From CAIQQQ01 sp037445025 (GTDB lineage Bacteria; Pseudomonadota; Alphaproteobacteria; Acetobacterales; Acetobacteraceae): a DNA stretch of 64,000 bases. The stretch is from the NCBI GenBank assembly GCA_037445025.1, contig JBBILI010000020.1:26067-90066 (forward strand). The letters run 5' to 3'. The translations under genes were made by a program, and so were the position numbers. This document shows, in pieces, positions 17,473 to 25,719 of the stretch. Numbering within the stretch: the first letter of the stretch is position 1; each line of letters begins with the position of its first letter. A model generated the notes under the pieces. The model was not told the DNA's origin. It saw only the letters and a program-made list of their open reading frames with translations, and did no database searches.

Positions 17473-18792
17473 TCAGGCAGCGTTCGCCCGCAGCCAGGCC
17501 GCGCGGACAGGATGGCTGGCGGGCTTGCGGTTCAGCCTCTCCTGCGCCAACGCTTGTGCGAGGTCCTTGAGGCCGGCGCGCAGGGCGGCTTCGGTCAGGG
17601 TCCAGTCGATGAAGTCGCGCTGGGCGTGACTGCCGCCAAGGCGCAGGCAGGCGGCCCGGATGGGATGCAGGATGGCAGCCGCCTCGGCGTTGCGGCCGCG
17701 ATGGAAGGCCGAAAATCCGTCAACCAGCGGCAGGGCCAGATCGCGCAGGCAGCCCGCCGTCTCGCCGTCGCCGGACGCCGCCTGGCGCATGGCGGTACGG
17801 CGACGGTCGAGTGCGATGTCGTCGCCGGCCTGCAGCTCCGCCATCGCGGCGTGCAGCTCGTTGTAGGGCGAAGTGGCGCCGTCGGCGTGGCCGGTCCAAA
17901 GGAAGGCGAGGGTGCGGGCGCGGGAGACCACGTCCGTGCCGAGCAGCCCGATGCGCCACAACAGCGCCGAGGCGTTGGCAAGGCCGAGCGCTGCCGGCGG
18001 ACCAAGCTCGCCGAGGATGTGGTGGTCGTAGACGGAGAGGGCCGCGTCGGTCTGGTCGAGATCGAGATGGAACAGCGCCTGGTGCCACCAGACATGGCCG
18101 CGGGCGAGATGGCCCGGAGCCGACCAGAGCGGGCGGCGGATTTCCATCCAGGCCAGGCCTTCCTCGGCACGGCCCTGCATCTCCATCACATGGGCGACGG
18201 TGTGGTGGGCGAAATAGTCGCGCGGGGCGCGCTCGGTGGCCGCGCGGGCCAGGGATTCGGCCTGGTCATAGGCGCCGGTTTCCTCCAGGCCGAAGGCGTG
18301 CCAGGCGCAAAGCGAGGCGTGGCCGGGCAGGTCGGCGGACCAGTGCGCCAACGCCTGGGCCGGGCGGTCGCGCAGGCTGTCGCTGAGTCCGTGCAGAAGA
18401 TCGACAATCAGGCCCATCTCGATGGCCAGGAGATCGCGCGGCCACGCAGCCACATGGGCGTCGAACGCCTGGGCGGCGCGGGAGAGCTCGCCGGAGAGGG
18501 CCAGCCTGAGCAGGGCGCGGTGCGAGGCCTCGCGGTCTGTCGCCGGCAGCATGGCGGAAGCTTCGAGCGATGCGTGGGCGAGTGGCAGGAAGGTGGGGTC
18601 GGTGGAAAGCGCCATCACCCAGGCGCGCGCCAGATGCGCCATGACGAAGCCGGGGCAGACGGCGGTGGCGGCCTCGAACGCCGCCACCGGGTCGCCGTAG
18701 AACGTGGCCAGCGCCTGCAGACCGGTGTCGTGATGGGCGGCTGCCGTCGCATCGGCGCCGGTCAGAGCGTTCCCCTGGGCATCTCGAATCAT
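17473..18792 (-). CDS. TPR-repeat protein (TTC38-like)
   Basis: A 439-residue, almost wholly alpha-helical protein with tetratricopeptide-like helix pairs (DPVAAFEAATAVCPGFVMAHLARAW, TGAYDQAESLARAATERAPRDYFAHHTVAHV). The motif AHHTVAHVMEMQGRAEEGLAWM and the following HVWWHQALFHLDLDQ resemble the TTC38 group. Start at 18792, with GGAG upstream. There is no signal peptide. It lies 23 bases downstream of the PNPOx-like gene on the same strand, so the two are probably co-transcribed. A scaffold role is likely for the family; the partner is unknown. Confidence 0.78.
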   Translation of the reverse strand: MIRDAQGNALTGADATAAAHHDTGLQALATFYGDPVAAFEAATAVCPGFVMAHLARAWVMALSTDPTFLPLAHASLEASAMLPATDREASHRALLRLALSGELSRAAQAFDAHVAAWPRDLLAIEMGLIVDLLHGLSDSLRDRPAQALAHWSADLPGHASLCAWHAFGLEETGAYDQAESLARAATERAPRDYFAHHTVAHVMEMQGRAEEGLAWMEIRRPLWSAPGHLARGHVWWHQALFHLDLDQTDAALSVYDHHILGELGPPAALGLANASALLWRIGLLGTDVVSRARTLAFLWTGHADGATSPYNELHAAMAELQAGDDIALDRRRTAMRQAASGDGETAGCLRDLALPLVDGFSAFHRGRNAEAAAILHPIRAACLRLGGSHAQRDFIDWTLTEAALRAGLKDLAQALAQERLNRKPASHPVRAAWLRANAA

Positions 18793-18815
18793 TGCCGGCT
18801 CCGAGCTGTTCGCCC

Positions 18816-19535
18816 TCAGTCTGCCGTGCCGTACAGCTTTGCGTAAGTCTCGCGCATCACCGCATCGAGGTCGCGGCCGGGTTGGTAGGGGTCCATGTCC
18901 GCGGGCTTGGTGACGCCTGCGAGCTGGCGTGGGCATTCCACGATGTCGCCCAGCACGGTGCGGATCGGCAGCAGCGCCGTCCAGGCCGGCACCGCGTAGT
19001 CCTCCTCGTCGTCGTGGATCGGCTCGTTGCGGATCTTGCCGGAGGCCTGCGCGATCTTCATGACCACGAAGGTGGTGGCCTTGACCTCCTTGTCGGTGGC
19101 GGGGCGCAGCAGCTTCGAGCGTCCGGGAAAGTAGCGGTCGATGAAGCTGTCCATGGCGGCCAGCTTCTCGGCGTGATCCGCGATCGCGTGAGCGGTACCG
19201 TAGGCCATCACCGAGCGGTAGTTGATGGAGTGGTTGAAGCCGCAGCGCGCCAGCACCAGCGCGTCGGTGTGGGTCACGGTCAGGCAGACCGGAATGCCTT
19301 CGGTCTGCGCGCGCAGCATGCGGCTGGCCGACGAGCCGTGCCAGTAGAGGAAGTCGCCCTCACGCCAGAACGAGGTGGGGGTGCAGTAGGGCTGCCCGTC
19401 GATGACATAGGCGATGTGGCAGATCAGCGCGGAATCGAGAATGTCGTAGACGGTCGCCTTGTCATACCTGCCGCGCTGCGGGCGGCGGACAACGCGGTTG
19501 CGCGGCGAGATGTCGAAACTGTCGGACTCTGGCAT
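18816..19535 (-). CDS. Pyridoxamine 5'-phosphate oxidase-like flavin-binding protein
   Basis: A 239-residue split-barrel protein of the PNPOx-like superfamily (NimA-like branch). Landmarks are RRPQRGRYDKATVYDILDSALICHIAYV, PYCTPTSFWREGDFLYWHGSSASRML, ALVLARCGFNHSINYRSVMAYG and a C-terminal ETYAKLYGTAD. These proteins bind FMN, F420 or heme and are mostly reductases. It is not the vitamin B6 biosynthetic enzyme PdxH by length and motif. It is transcribed divergently from a MocR-type regulator, whose PLP-binding domain makes B6-linked control plausible. Confidence 0.82.
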   Translation of the reverse strand: MPESDSFDISPRNRVVRRPQRGRYDKATVYDILDSALICHIAYVIDGQPYCTPTSFWREGDFLYWHGSSASRMLRAQTEGIPVCLTVTHTDALVLARCGFNHSINYRSVMAYGTAHAIADHAEKLAAMDSFIDRYFPGRSKLLRPATDKEVKATTFVVMKIAQASGKIRNEPIHDDEEDYAVPAWTALLPIRTVLGDIVECPRQLAGVTKPADMDPYQPGRDLDAVMRETYAKLYGTAD

Positions 19536-19573
19536 GGCGGGCTCCTGGCACGGGACGACGAAACTGGCCTGCA

Positions 19574-19622
19574 AAATTGGTTTGGCACAGCACCACTTTG
19601 GCGCAAGATTGAAGACCAATTT
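19574..19622. promoter_or_regulatory. Inverted repeat in MocR/PNPOx divergent promoter region
   Basis: A perfect 8-bp inverted repeat, AAATTGGT (19574-19581) and ACCAATTT (19615-19622), spans the gap between divergent starts at 19535 and 19638. The centre spacing of about four helical turns suits a dimeric MocR-type regulator that loops or bends DNA, as known members bind spaced half-sites. Direct binding is inferred. Confidence 0.45.
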
Positions 19623-19637
19623 CGGAGAGCCCGTGCC

Positions 19638-21158
19638 GTGAGCAAGCCACGGAAGCAGCCCGGGCCGCCGGACTGGTCGGACCTGCTGAGCGTGTCGGTG
19701 GATCGCTGCGCCACGGCTCCATTGTTCCGCCAGCTGCATGCGGAGCTGCGGCGCGCCATTCTGGGCGGGGCGGTGGCGCCGGGCAGCCGGCTGCCGGCGA
19801 CGCGGATGCTGGCGGCGAAGCTCGGCGTGTCGCGCACCCTGGTGGTCAGTGTCTATGAGCAGCTGGTGGCGGAAGGCTATGCTAGCGGGCGGGCAGGCGC
19901 CGGCACCTTCGTCTCGCGTGACATGCTGGAGCCGCCGCTGCACCCGGGGCCGGTTGCGGCCTCGGCGCCGGTGGAGCGGCCGAGCATCGCCGCGCGCTAT
20001 GCCAGGCTGCGGCCGGAGCCATCGCAGTTCCAGCAGCTCGCCTTCACTGTCGGGCGCTGCAGCGTCGATGAGCGGACCATGGGCGTCTGGCGCAGCCTCA
20101 GTGCCGCGCAGCTGCGCCGGCCGGACCATGCCTGGTTCGGCTACAGCGATCCGCGCGGCGATGAGGCGCTGCGCGCGACGCTGGCGCGGTATCTGCGCGC
20201 CGCCCGCGGCGTGCAGTGCGAGCCGGATCAGATCCTGATCCTGGCCGGCGTGCAGCAGGCGATCGATCTCGTCACCAAGATCCTGATCGAGCCCGGTGAC
20301 GCGATCTGGATGGAGGACCCGACCTACGCCGCGACGCATGGCGCCTTCGTGGCGGCGCAGGCGCGCATCGTGCCGGTGCCGGTGGACCGCAGCGGCCTCG
20401 TTGTCTCGGCCGGCATCGCAGCATCGCCGGTGGCGCGGGCGGTCTATGTCACCCCGTCGCACCAGTCGCCGTCAGGCGTGGTGCTGTCGATGGCGCGGCG
20501 GCTGGAGCTGCTGGCCTGGGCGCGGCAGGCGCGCGCCTGGGTGATCGAGGACGACTATGACAGCGAGTTCCGCTACGCCGGCCGGCCGCTGGCCTCGCTG
20601 CAGGGCATCGATGGCGGCGAGCGGGTGATCTATCTCGGCACGTTCAGCAAGGTGCTCTTCCCAGGATTGCGGCTGGGCTACGCGGTGGTGCCGCACGAGC
20701 TGCTCGATGCCATGATCGCCGCACGCTACCTCGCCGACCGGCACCCGCCGGCGATGACGGAGGGCATCGTCACCGCGTTCATCGAGCAGGGGCATTTTGC
20801 GGCGCATCTGCGGCGGATGTGCGCGCAGTACCAGAGGGCGCGGGATCATGTGGTGACCGGCCTGCACGGGCGGCTGGGCGATCTGCTGGAGATCGACGTG
20901 CCGGACCAGGGAATGCATCTCACCGCGCGGCTGCCGCCAGGGGTGAGCGACATCGCGGTGGCGGCGGAAGGCCTGGCCAGCGGCGTGGTGCTGCGGCCGA
21001 TGAGCCGGCTGTATCTGGCGGCCCCGCCGGTCTCGGCCCTGATGCTGGGCTTCACCGGCTTCGACCGCATGCAGCTCGATGCGGGAATGGACCGGCTGGC
21101 TGCCGTGTTGCGGGCGCATTGTTCGTCGTCGGCCACTCAGGCTATGGGATCGAGATGA
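19638..21158 (+). CDS. MocR-family transcriptional regulator (GntR HTH + aminotransferase fold)
   Basis: A 506-residue regulator. Translation probably starts at the GTG at 19638, preceded by GGAGAG; no upstream ATG suits better. The N-terminus has a GntR winged helix (LFRQLHAELRRAILGGAV, GSRLPATRMLAAKLGVSRTLV, YASGRAGAGTFVS). The rest is a fold-type I aminotransferase domain, with VIEDDYDSEFRYAGRP and the PLP lysine in YLGTFSKVLFPGLRLGY. The family senses PLP or amino-PLP adducts to control vitamin B6 or GABA-type genes. It faces the PNPOx-like gene and overlaps the downstream Lrp gene by 4 bases. Confidence 0.9.
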   Translation: MSKPRKQPGPPDWSDLLSVSVDRCATAPLFRQLHAELRRAILGGAVAPGSRLPATRMLAAKLGVSRTLVVSVYEQLVAEGYASGRAGAGTFVSRDMLEPPLHPGPVAASAPVERPSIAARYARLRPEPSQFQQLAFTVGRCSVDERTMGVWRSLSAAQLRRPDHAWFGYSDPRGDEALRATLARYLRAARGVQCEPDQILILAGVQQAIDLVTKILIEPGDAIWMEDPTYAATHGAFVAAQARIVPVPVDRSGLVVSAGIAASPVARAVYVTPSHQSPSGVVLSMARRLELLAWARQARAWVIEDDYDSEFRYAGRPLASLQGIDGGERVIYLGTFSKVLFPGLRLGYAVVPHELLDAMIAARYLADRHPPAMTEGIVTAFIEQGHFAAHLRRMCAQYQRARDHVVTGLHGRLGDLLEIDVPDQGMHLTARLPPGVSDIAVAAEGLASGVVLRPMSRLYLAAPPVSALMLGFTGFDRMQLDAGMDRLAAVLRAHCSSSATQAMGSR

Positions 21159-21652
21159 TGGATGATGTCGATCGCAAACTTCTCGCCCGCCTGCAGCAGG
21201 ACACAACCGTTGCGATGTCGGAGCTGGCCGACCAGGTGGGGCTTTCGGCCACGCCGGTGTGGAAGCGGATCCAGAAGCTGGAACAGGCCGGCGTGATCAC
21301 CGGTCGGGTGGCGCTGCTCGATCCCGCGCAGATCGGCATCGGGCTCATCGTGTTCGTGGCGATCGAGGCGCATGAGCACACGCCGGAATGGCTGCGAACC
21401 TTTGCCGAAGCGATGGCGGCGATGCCCGAGGTGATGGACGCCTACCGCATGGCCGGCGAGGTCGACTACATGCTGCGCGTGGCCGTGCCCGACATGGCGG
21501 AATTCGATCGGTTCTACAAGAAACTGATTACCACCGTGCCGCTGAAGAACGTGACATCGCGCTTCGCCATGGAGCGGCTGAAGCAGACCACGGCCTATCC
21601 GCTGAACGCCCCGGTGTTCCGCGACCGCCGGGCGGCCGATCCGGCCGGGTGA
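21155..21652 (+). CDS. Lrp/AsnC family transcriptional regulator
   Basis: A 165-residue Lrp-type regulator. The N-terminal HTH reads DVDRKLLARLQQD...SELADQVGLSATPVWKRIQKLEQAGVI, and the C-terminal RAM-type sensor covers FVAIEAHEHTPEWLRTFAEAM...EVDYMLRVAVPDMAEFDRFYKKL. This is the usual family length. The start is the first of two ATGs, overlapping the MocR stop by 4 bases, so the two regulators are coupled. An amino acid or related metabolite is the expected ligand. Confidence 0.9.
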   Translation: MMDDVDRKLLARLQQDTTVAMSELADQVGLSATPVWKRIQKLEQAGVITGRVALLDPAQIGIGLIVFVAIEAHEHTPEWLRTFAEAMAAMPEVMDAYRMAGEVDYMLRVAVPDMAEFDRFYKKLITTVPLKNVTSRFAMERLKQTTAYPLNAPVFRDRRAADPAG

Positions 21653-21741
21653 GCGGCAGGGCATGATTTCCTTTGGCAGGTGATCAGAAGAACCGGGTTC
21701 TCTTTGACGCGTCGCCCGGAGTGGCCGGTGGCATTCTGCGG

Positions 21742-21778
21742 CGGGACCGCAATCGCGGCTTGAGCGCCCGCGGTCCCG
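21742..21778. terminator. GC-rich hairpin between Lrp and small membrane ORF
   Basis: CGGGACCGC (21742-21750) pairs perfectly with GCGGTCCCG (21770-21778) around a 19-base loop. A second small palindrome, AGAACC-G-GGTTCT, lies at 21689-21701. No T-run follows, so a Rho-independent terminator is not certain; a leader structure for the small downstream gene is an alternative. Confidence 0.35.
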
Positions 21779-21829
21779 GGCGGCATCGTTCCTCCGACAG
21801 GCCGGTGTGCGGTCTGCAAGGAGATCGAC

Positions 21830-21979
21830 ATGGAACTGGGTGCCGAGTTCTGGGTGCGGGCCGCGGTGCTGCTCAGCTTGCTGCTGATCACGGTGCTGGC
21901 GAGCGGCACGCCCGAGCAGACCGGCGACACACCGACGGCGGACGAGGACCTGCTCTACGCCCTGTCGTTCTGGTGTTGA
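21830..21979 (+). CDS. Small single-pass membrane protein (49 aa)
   Basis: A 49-codon frame begins ATG GAA CTG after a near-perfect ribosome site, AAGGAGATCGAC. The peptide has a short polar start (MELGAEFWVR), one hydrophobic segment of about 16 residues (AAVLLSLLLITVLASG) and an acidic tail ending DLLYALSFWC. No family is recognised. The strong ribosome site and clean membrane segment support a real gene. It ends 10 bases before the convergent shikimate dehydrogenase-like gene. Confidence 0.55.
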   Translation: MELGAEFWVRAAVLLSLLLITVLASGTPEQTGDTPTADEDLLYALSFWC

Positions 21980-21989
21980 GTCACGCGGT

Positions 21990-22823
21990 TCAGTAGGCGA
22001 TCCGCGCCACGGCCCGCAGCTCGTCCGGCGTCGTGTGGCCGAAGCCGAAGAACTCCAGATAGGCCGGGATCATTTCGAACAGCATGTCCGTGCCCACCTG
22101 CACCGTGCAGCCGCGGGCCCGGGCGGCCAGGAGCAGCGGCGTGAATTCCTGCTTCATCACCACCTCGCCCACGAAGCTCGCGGGGTCCACCCGGTCGATG
22201 TCGAACGGCAGCGCATCGCCGTCGGACATGCCCAGCGGGGTGGCGTTGACGACGATGTCGTAACCCTCTGGGTCGCGGCTGCCGGTCTGCACCGCAAGCG
22301 CGGGGTAATGCGTGCGCAGCCGGTCTGCCAGCGCTTCGGAGGCGGCCGGGTGGGCGTCGAACAGGCCGATCGCGGCGAGTCCGGCCGCGGCCAGCGAGGC
22401 TGCGATGGCGCAGCCGACGCCGCCGCTGCCCACCACCAGGGCGCGCCTTCCCTGGGCTGACACGCCCTTGCGCTGCATGCCGCGGACGAAGCCGACGCCG
22501 TCGAACATGTCGCCGAGCAGCGTGCCGTCATCGCGTTTCAGCACGGCGTTGGCGGAGCCGGCGATGCGGGCGGTGACGGTCAGCTCGTCGACCAGCGTGG
22601 TGGTGATCACCTTATGGGGCATGGTGATCAGCGCGCCACGCAGGTTCTGCGTGCCAAACAGCGGCCTCAACAGGGCAGCGAAGTCCGGCGCCTTGACGCC
22701 CATGGGCACCACCAGTGCATCGATGCCGCGGGATTCGAACCAGGGATTGTAGATCATCGGCGATTTGAAGCTGTGGGTCGGCCAGCCGACATGGGCGATG
22801 AGGGTGGTCGATCCGGTGATCAT
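21990..22823 (-). CDS. Shikimate dehydrogenase-like oxidoreductase
   Basis: A 277-residue member of the shikimate/quinate dehydrogenase family, with start ATG at 22823 after GGAG. The substrate domain shows VGWPTHSFKSPMIYN (the usual SxS is replaced by THSFKSP), LRGALITMPHK with the catalytic Lys, and GSANAVLKRDDG. The NAD(P)-binding loop is VVGSGGVGCAIAASLAAAG. The ending VGTDMLFEMIPAYLEFFG is family-like. The divergent N-terminal motif suggests a paralogue acting on a related hydroxyacid rather than the main AroE. It faces the TetR-containing gene across 103 bases. Confidence 0.82.
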   Translation of the reverse strand: MITGSTTLIAHVGWPTHSFKSPMIYNPWFESRGIDALVVPMGVKAPDFAALLRPLFGTQNLRGALITMPHKVITTTLVDELTVTARIAGSANAVLKRDDGTLLGDMFDGVGFVRGMQRKGVSAQGRRALVVGSGGVGCAIAASLAAAGLAAIGLFDAHPAASEALADRLRTHYPALAVQTGSRDPEGYDIVVNATPLGMSDGDALPFDIDRVDPASFVGEVVMKQEFTPLLLAARARGCTVQVGTDMLFEMIPAYLEFFGFGHTTPDELRAVARIAY

Positions 22824-22926
22824 GCGTGGCACTCCAGGAACAACGGCGCGCCACGGGCTGGTGGCCTGTTAAGTAACCGTTTAAATCATGCCGGCCGGAA
22901 TGTCAGCCCCGTTGCCAGGACCCGCC

Positions 22927-25299
22927 ATGACCCGCACCGCGCGCGATGCCGAGGCCACACGCAGCAGCATTCTGCAGGCGGCACTGGACGCGTTTGCCGA
23001 GCATGGCCTCAGCGGCGCGCGGGTGGACGCGATCGCGGCCGCATCGGGCACCAATGTGCGGATGATCTATTATTACTTCGCCAGCAAGGAGGGGCTCTAT
23101 CTGGCGGTGCTGGAGCAATGCTACACCGCCATGCGCAAGGCGGAGGCTGCGCTGGGGCTGGGCGCGCTTGCGCCCGAGTCGGCGATCACGGCACTGACCG
23201 GCTTCGTGTTCGACTATCACGAGGCCGAGCCGCGATTGGCCCGGCTGGTGAGCATCGAGAACATCCACCGCGCCGCGTTCGCCCGGCGCCTGAACTCTCT
23301 GCGTGCGCTCAATGACGGGCTGATTGCGACCTTGGCCGATATCCTGAAGCGCGGGCAGCGCGAGGGGCTGTTCCGCGCCGATGTAACGCCGTTGGGCGTG
23401 CACCTGCTGATGACGTCGTTCTGTTTCTTTCGCGTGGCCAACCGCGACACGTTGGACAACGCGTTCGGTCAGGATCCGTTGGCGGCCGAGCTGCGGGACA
23501 GCCATCGCCGGATGATCATCGACGCGGTGCTGGGGTTTCTGCGCGGCAATACATACCCGTGTATGCTCTCCGCATCGTGTGAACCGTCTGAAGTATTTTC
23601 ACGTCGAATTGATTGCGCTGGCCGGGCCGACCGATTAACAGGTGCGCGGCAGAGTGATCGGGCGGATCGACAGACCACTTGGTGTCCAGGGAATCAGAGA
23701 GTCCAAGGAACCATCCGGATGGAACCAACCGGTCATTCAGGAGGCCTGGCTGTTCCGAGTGACACCGGCGGGCAGAGCGCCTCGGCGCACCCGGCCCAGG
23801 ACGCCGCGCTGTTCCAGCTGCTGGTGGAGAACTCGACGGACCTGATCGTCCGCACTGATGCGGAACTCAACCGGGATTTCATTTCGGCTGCCGTGCGCAG
23901 CATCCTTGGGTATGACCCTGCCGAACTGATGGGACGCAGTGCACTTGAGTTGGTGCATCCCGACGACCGTGACCGTGTGCAGCAGACGCTGGCGCGGCTG
24001 GGGCTGGAGCATTCCGATCTGGGCTGCGTGTTCCGGATGCGGCACCGGGATGGCGGGCATGTCTGGATGGAGGGGCGGTATCGCTACCTGACCGAGACCG
24101 GCGGCATGGTCAGCATCGCGCGCGACATCTCACGGCAGAAGCAGGCGGAATCGCGCTTCGCCGAGGCCAAGGGGCGGCTTGAATCGGTCAATCTGCTGTT
24201 GCAGACCACGCTGGAGCATGTCGGCCAGGGCGTGTGCTTCTTTGATGGCGACCGACGGCTACTGCTGTGCAACCAGCAATATGCGGAGCTTTACCGGCTC
24301 AGCCCCGAAGCGCTGTCTCCCGGCACGTCGCTGGAGGAGATCGTTGCCATGCGGACACAGATGCAGACCGGACCCGCGATGGGTCCGCAGAACTATCTGA
24401 CCTGGCGCTATGGGCTGAGTGCTGCCGCGCCGTTCGACGCCGACGTGACGCTCGAGGACGGTCGCGTCATCCATGTCGTGCACCGGCCGATGGAAGGCGG
24501 CGGCTGGGTTGCGACGCATGAGGATGTCACCGAACGCCGGCACGGCGAGGAGATGGTGGTCCAGGCCCGCAAGCTTGAGGCGATCGGCCGGCTGACCGGC
24601 GGTATGGCGCATGATTTCAACAATCTTCTGCAGACCGTGGGGACGGCACTGGAGATGTCGAGCCTGGTGATGGGGGCGCAGGCGGATGCCGAGCTGCGCC
24701 AGCTGCTGGCGGATGCGGCACAGTCGGTGCGGCAGGGCGGCGCGCTGACCCAGCAGCTGCTGGCCTTCTCGCGCCGGCAGATGCTGCTGGTGACGCGGGT
24801 GGACCTTTGGCAGCTGGTGCTCGAATCCGAGCAGCTGTTGCGCCAGATCTGTGCGGACCAGGTGCGGCTTGAACTTGGCGCCGCGCCGCCGCCGTTGCCT
24901 TGCGCGCTGGACCCGGCGCAGTTTCGCGGTTCGCTGGTCAATCTGGCGCTCAATGCGTGCGAGGCCATGCCGGGCGGCGGCACATTGACGTTGCGGGTGG
25001 ATATGGTGACGCTGACGCCGCCGCAGGCCGCCCGGCTCAACATCGGTGCTGGCACCTTTGCGCGGCTGGATGTGGTCGACACGGGCCACGGCATCGCCGA
25101 AAGTGACTTGCCGCATGTGTTCGAACCGTTTTTCACCACCAAGACCGTCAGTTCGAGCGCTGGCCTGGGGCTGGCGCAGGTTCACGGCTTCGCCCATCAG
25201 TCCGGCGGTTCGGTGAGCATCCGCTCGGGCGCGCTGTCCGGCACCGTTGTGTCGCTGCTGCTGCCGCTGGCAGACGCCTTGCCGCAGATGGGCGCATGA
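22927..25299 (+). CDS. TetR regulator fused in frame to a PAS histidine kinase (possibly two genes)
   Basis: One uninterrupted frame of 790 codons from the ATG at 22927 (AGGA upstream). Residues 1-205 form a TetR regulator with HTH (ARVDAIAAASGTNVRMIYYYFASKEGLY) and a ligand-binding domain ending near MIIDAVLGFLRG. Residues 206-264 are a low-quality linker rich in codons rare in the window. Then come a PAS domain (LLVENSTDLIVRTD...IARDISRQK), a second PAS, the H box GGMAHDFNNLL, the N box NLALNACEAMPGGG, and the G boxes DTGHGIAESDLPHVFEPFFTTK and GLGLAQVHG. An ATG at 23719 with AAGGAA upstream would start the kinase alone. Whether the protein is fused or a lost stop joined two genes is unresolved. 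Confidence 0.7.
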   Translation: MTRTARDAEATRSSILQAALDAFAEHGLSGARVDAIAAASGTNVRMIYYYFASKEGLYLAVLEQCYTAMRKAEAALGLGALAPESAITALTGFVFDYHEAEPRLARLVSIENIHRAAFARRLNSLRALNDGLIATLADILKRGQREGLFRADVTPLGVHLLMTSFCFFRVANRDTLDNAFGQDPLAAELRDSHRRMIIDAVLGFLRGNTYPCMLSASCEPSEVFSRRIDCAGRADRLTGARQSDRADRQTTWCPGNQRVQGTIRMEPTGHSGGLAVPSDTGGQSASAHPAQDAALFQLLVENSTDLIVRTDAELNRDFISAAVRSILGYDPAELMGRSALELVHPDDRDRVQQTLARLGLEHSDLGCVFRMRHRDGGHVWMEGRYRYLTETGGMVSIARDISRQKQAESRFAEAKGRLESVNLLLQTTLEHVGQGVCFFDGDRRLLLCNQQYAELYRLSPEALSPGTSLEEIVAMRTQMQTGPAMGPQNYLTWRYGLSAAAPFDADVTLEDGRVIHVVHRPMEGGGWVATHEDVTERRHGEEMVVQARKLEAIGRLTGGMAHDFNNLLQTVGTALEMSSLVMGAQADAELRQLLADAAQSVRQGGALTQQLLAFSRRQMLLVTRVDLWQLVLESEQLLRQICADQVRLELGAAPPPLPCALDPAQFRGSLVNLALNACEAMPGGGTLTLRVDMVTLTPPQAARLNIGAGTFARLDVVDTGHGIAESDLPHVFEPFFTTKTVSSSAGLGLAQVHGFAHQSGGSVSIRSGALSGTVVSLLLPLADALPQMGA

Positions 25300-25706
25300 C
25301 GGCGGCTGTGACCGAAGCCGCGATGCAGCCACTGGTGCTGCTGGTCGATGACAACGCGGCGATCGTGCGGGCGCTGGAATACGGGCTGCGGCGGAGCGGC
25401 TTCCGAGTGCTGACGGCCTTCAGCGGCGCGCAGTCCATGGAGATCCTGCATGGACCGGAGGGACCAGGGATCGATGCCATCCTGTCGGACGTGATGATGC
25501 CGGGGGGGATGAACGGCATCGAGCTGGCGCGCACGGTGCGGCAGATCCGCCCGACTTTGCCGATTCTGCTGACCTCCGGGTATGCCACGGGGGTGTTCGA
25601 GAGCCTGGGGGCGGACCCGGCCGAATTTCCGCTGATGGCCAAGCCGAGTTCGGTGTCCGACCTTGCGGCCGCCCTGCGCCGGATGATTGCCCAGGCTCGC
25701 TCATGA
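25296..25706 (+). CDS. Single-domain response regulator
   Basis: A 136-residue receiver domain: LVLLVDDNAAIVRALEYGL, phospho-acceptor Asp in AILSDVMMPGGMNGIELA, LLTSGYA and Lys in PLMAKPSS. The MPGGMNGIELAR and SGYATG signatures match receivers usually attached to the PAS-GGMAHDFNNLL kinase class. Its ATG overlaps the kinase stop (ATGA), so it is the cognate partner. No output domain is present. Confidence 0.88.
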   Translation: MTAAVTEAAMQPLVLLVDDNAAIVRALEYGLRRSGFRVLTAFSGAQSMEILHGPEGPGIDAILSDVMMPGGMNGIELARTVRQIRPTLPILLTSGYATGVFESLGADPAEFPLMAKPSSVSDLAAALRRMIAQARS

Positions 25707-25719
25707 GCAAGCCTGGGGC

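Noticed and set aside
21689..21701. Short palindrome AGAACC-G-GGTTCT as an operator
   Set aside because: It is noted within the hairpin entry but lies downstream of one gene and far from the next start; there is no support for a separate site.
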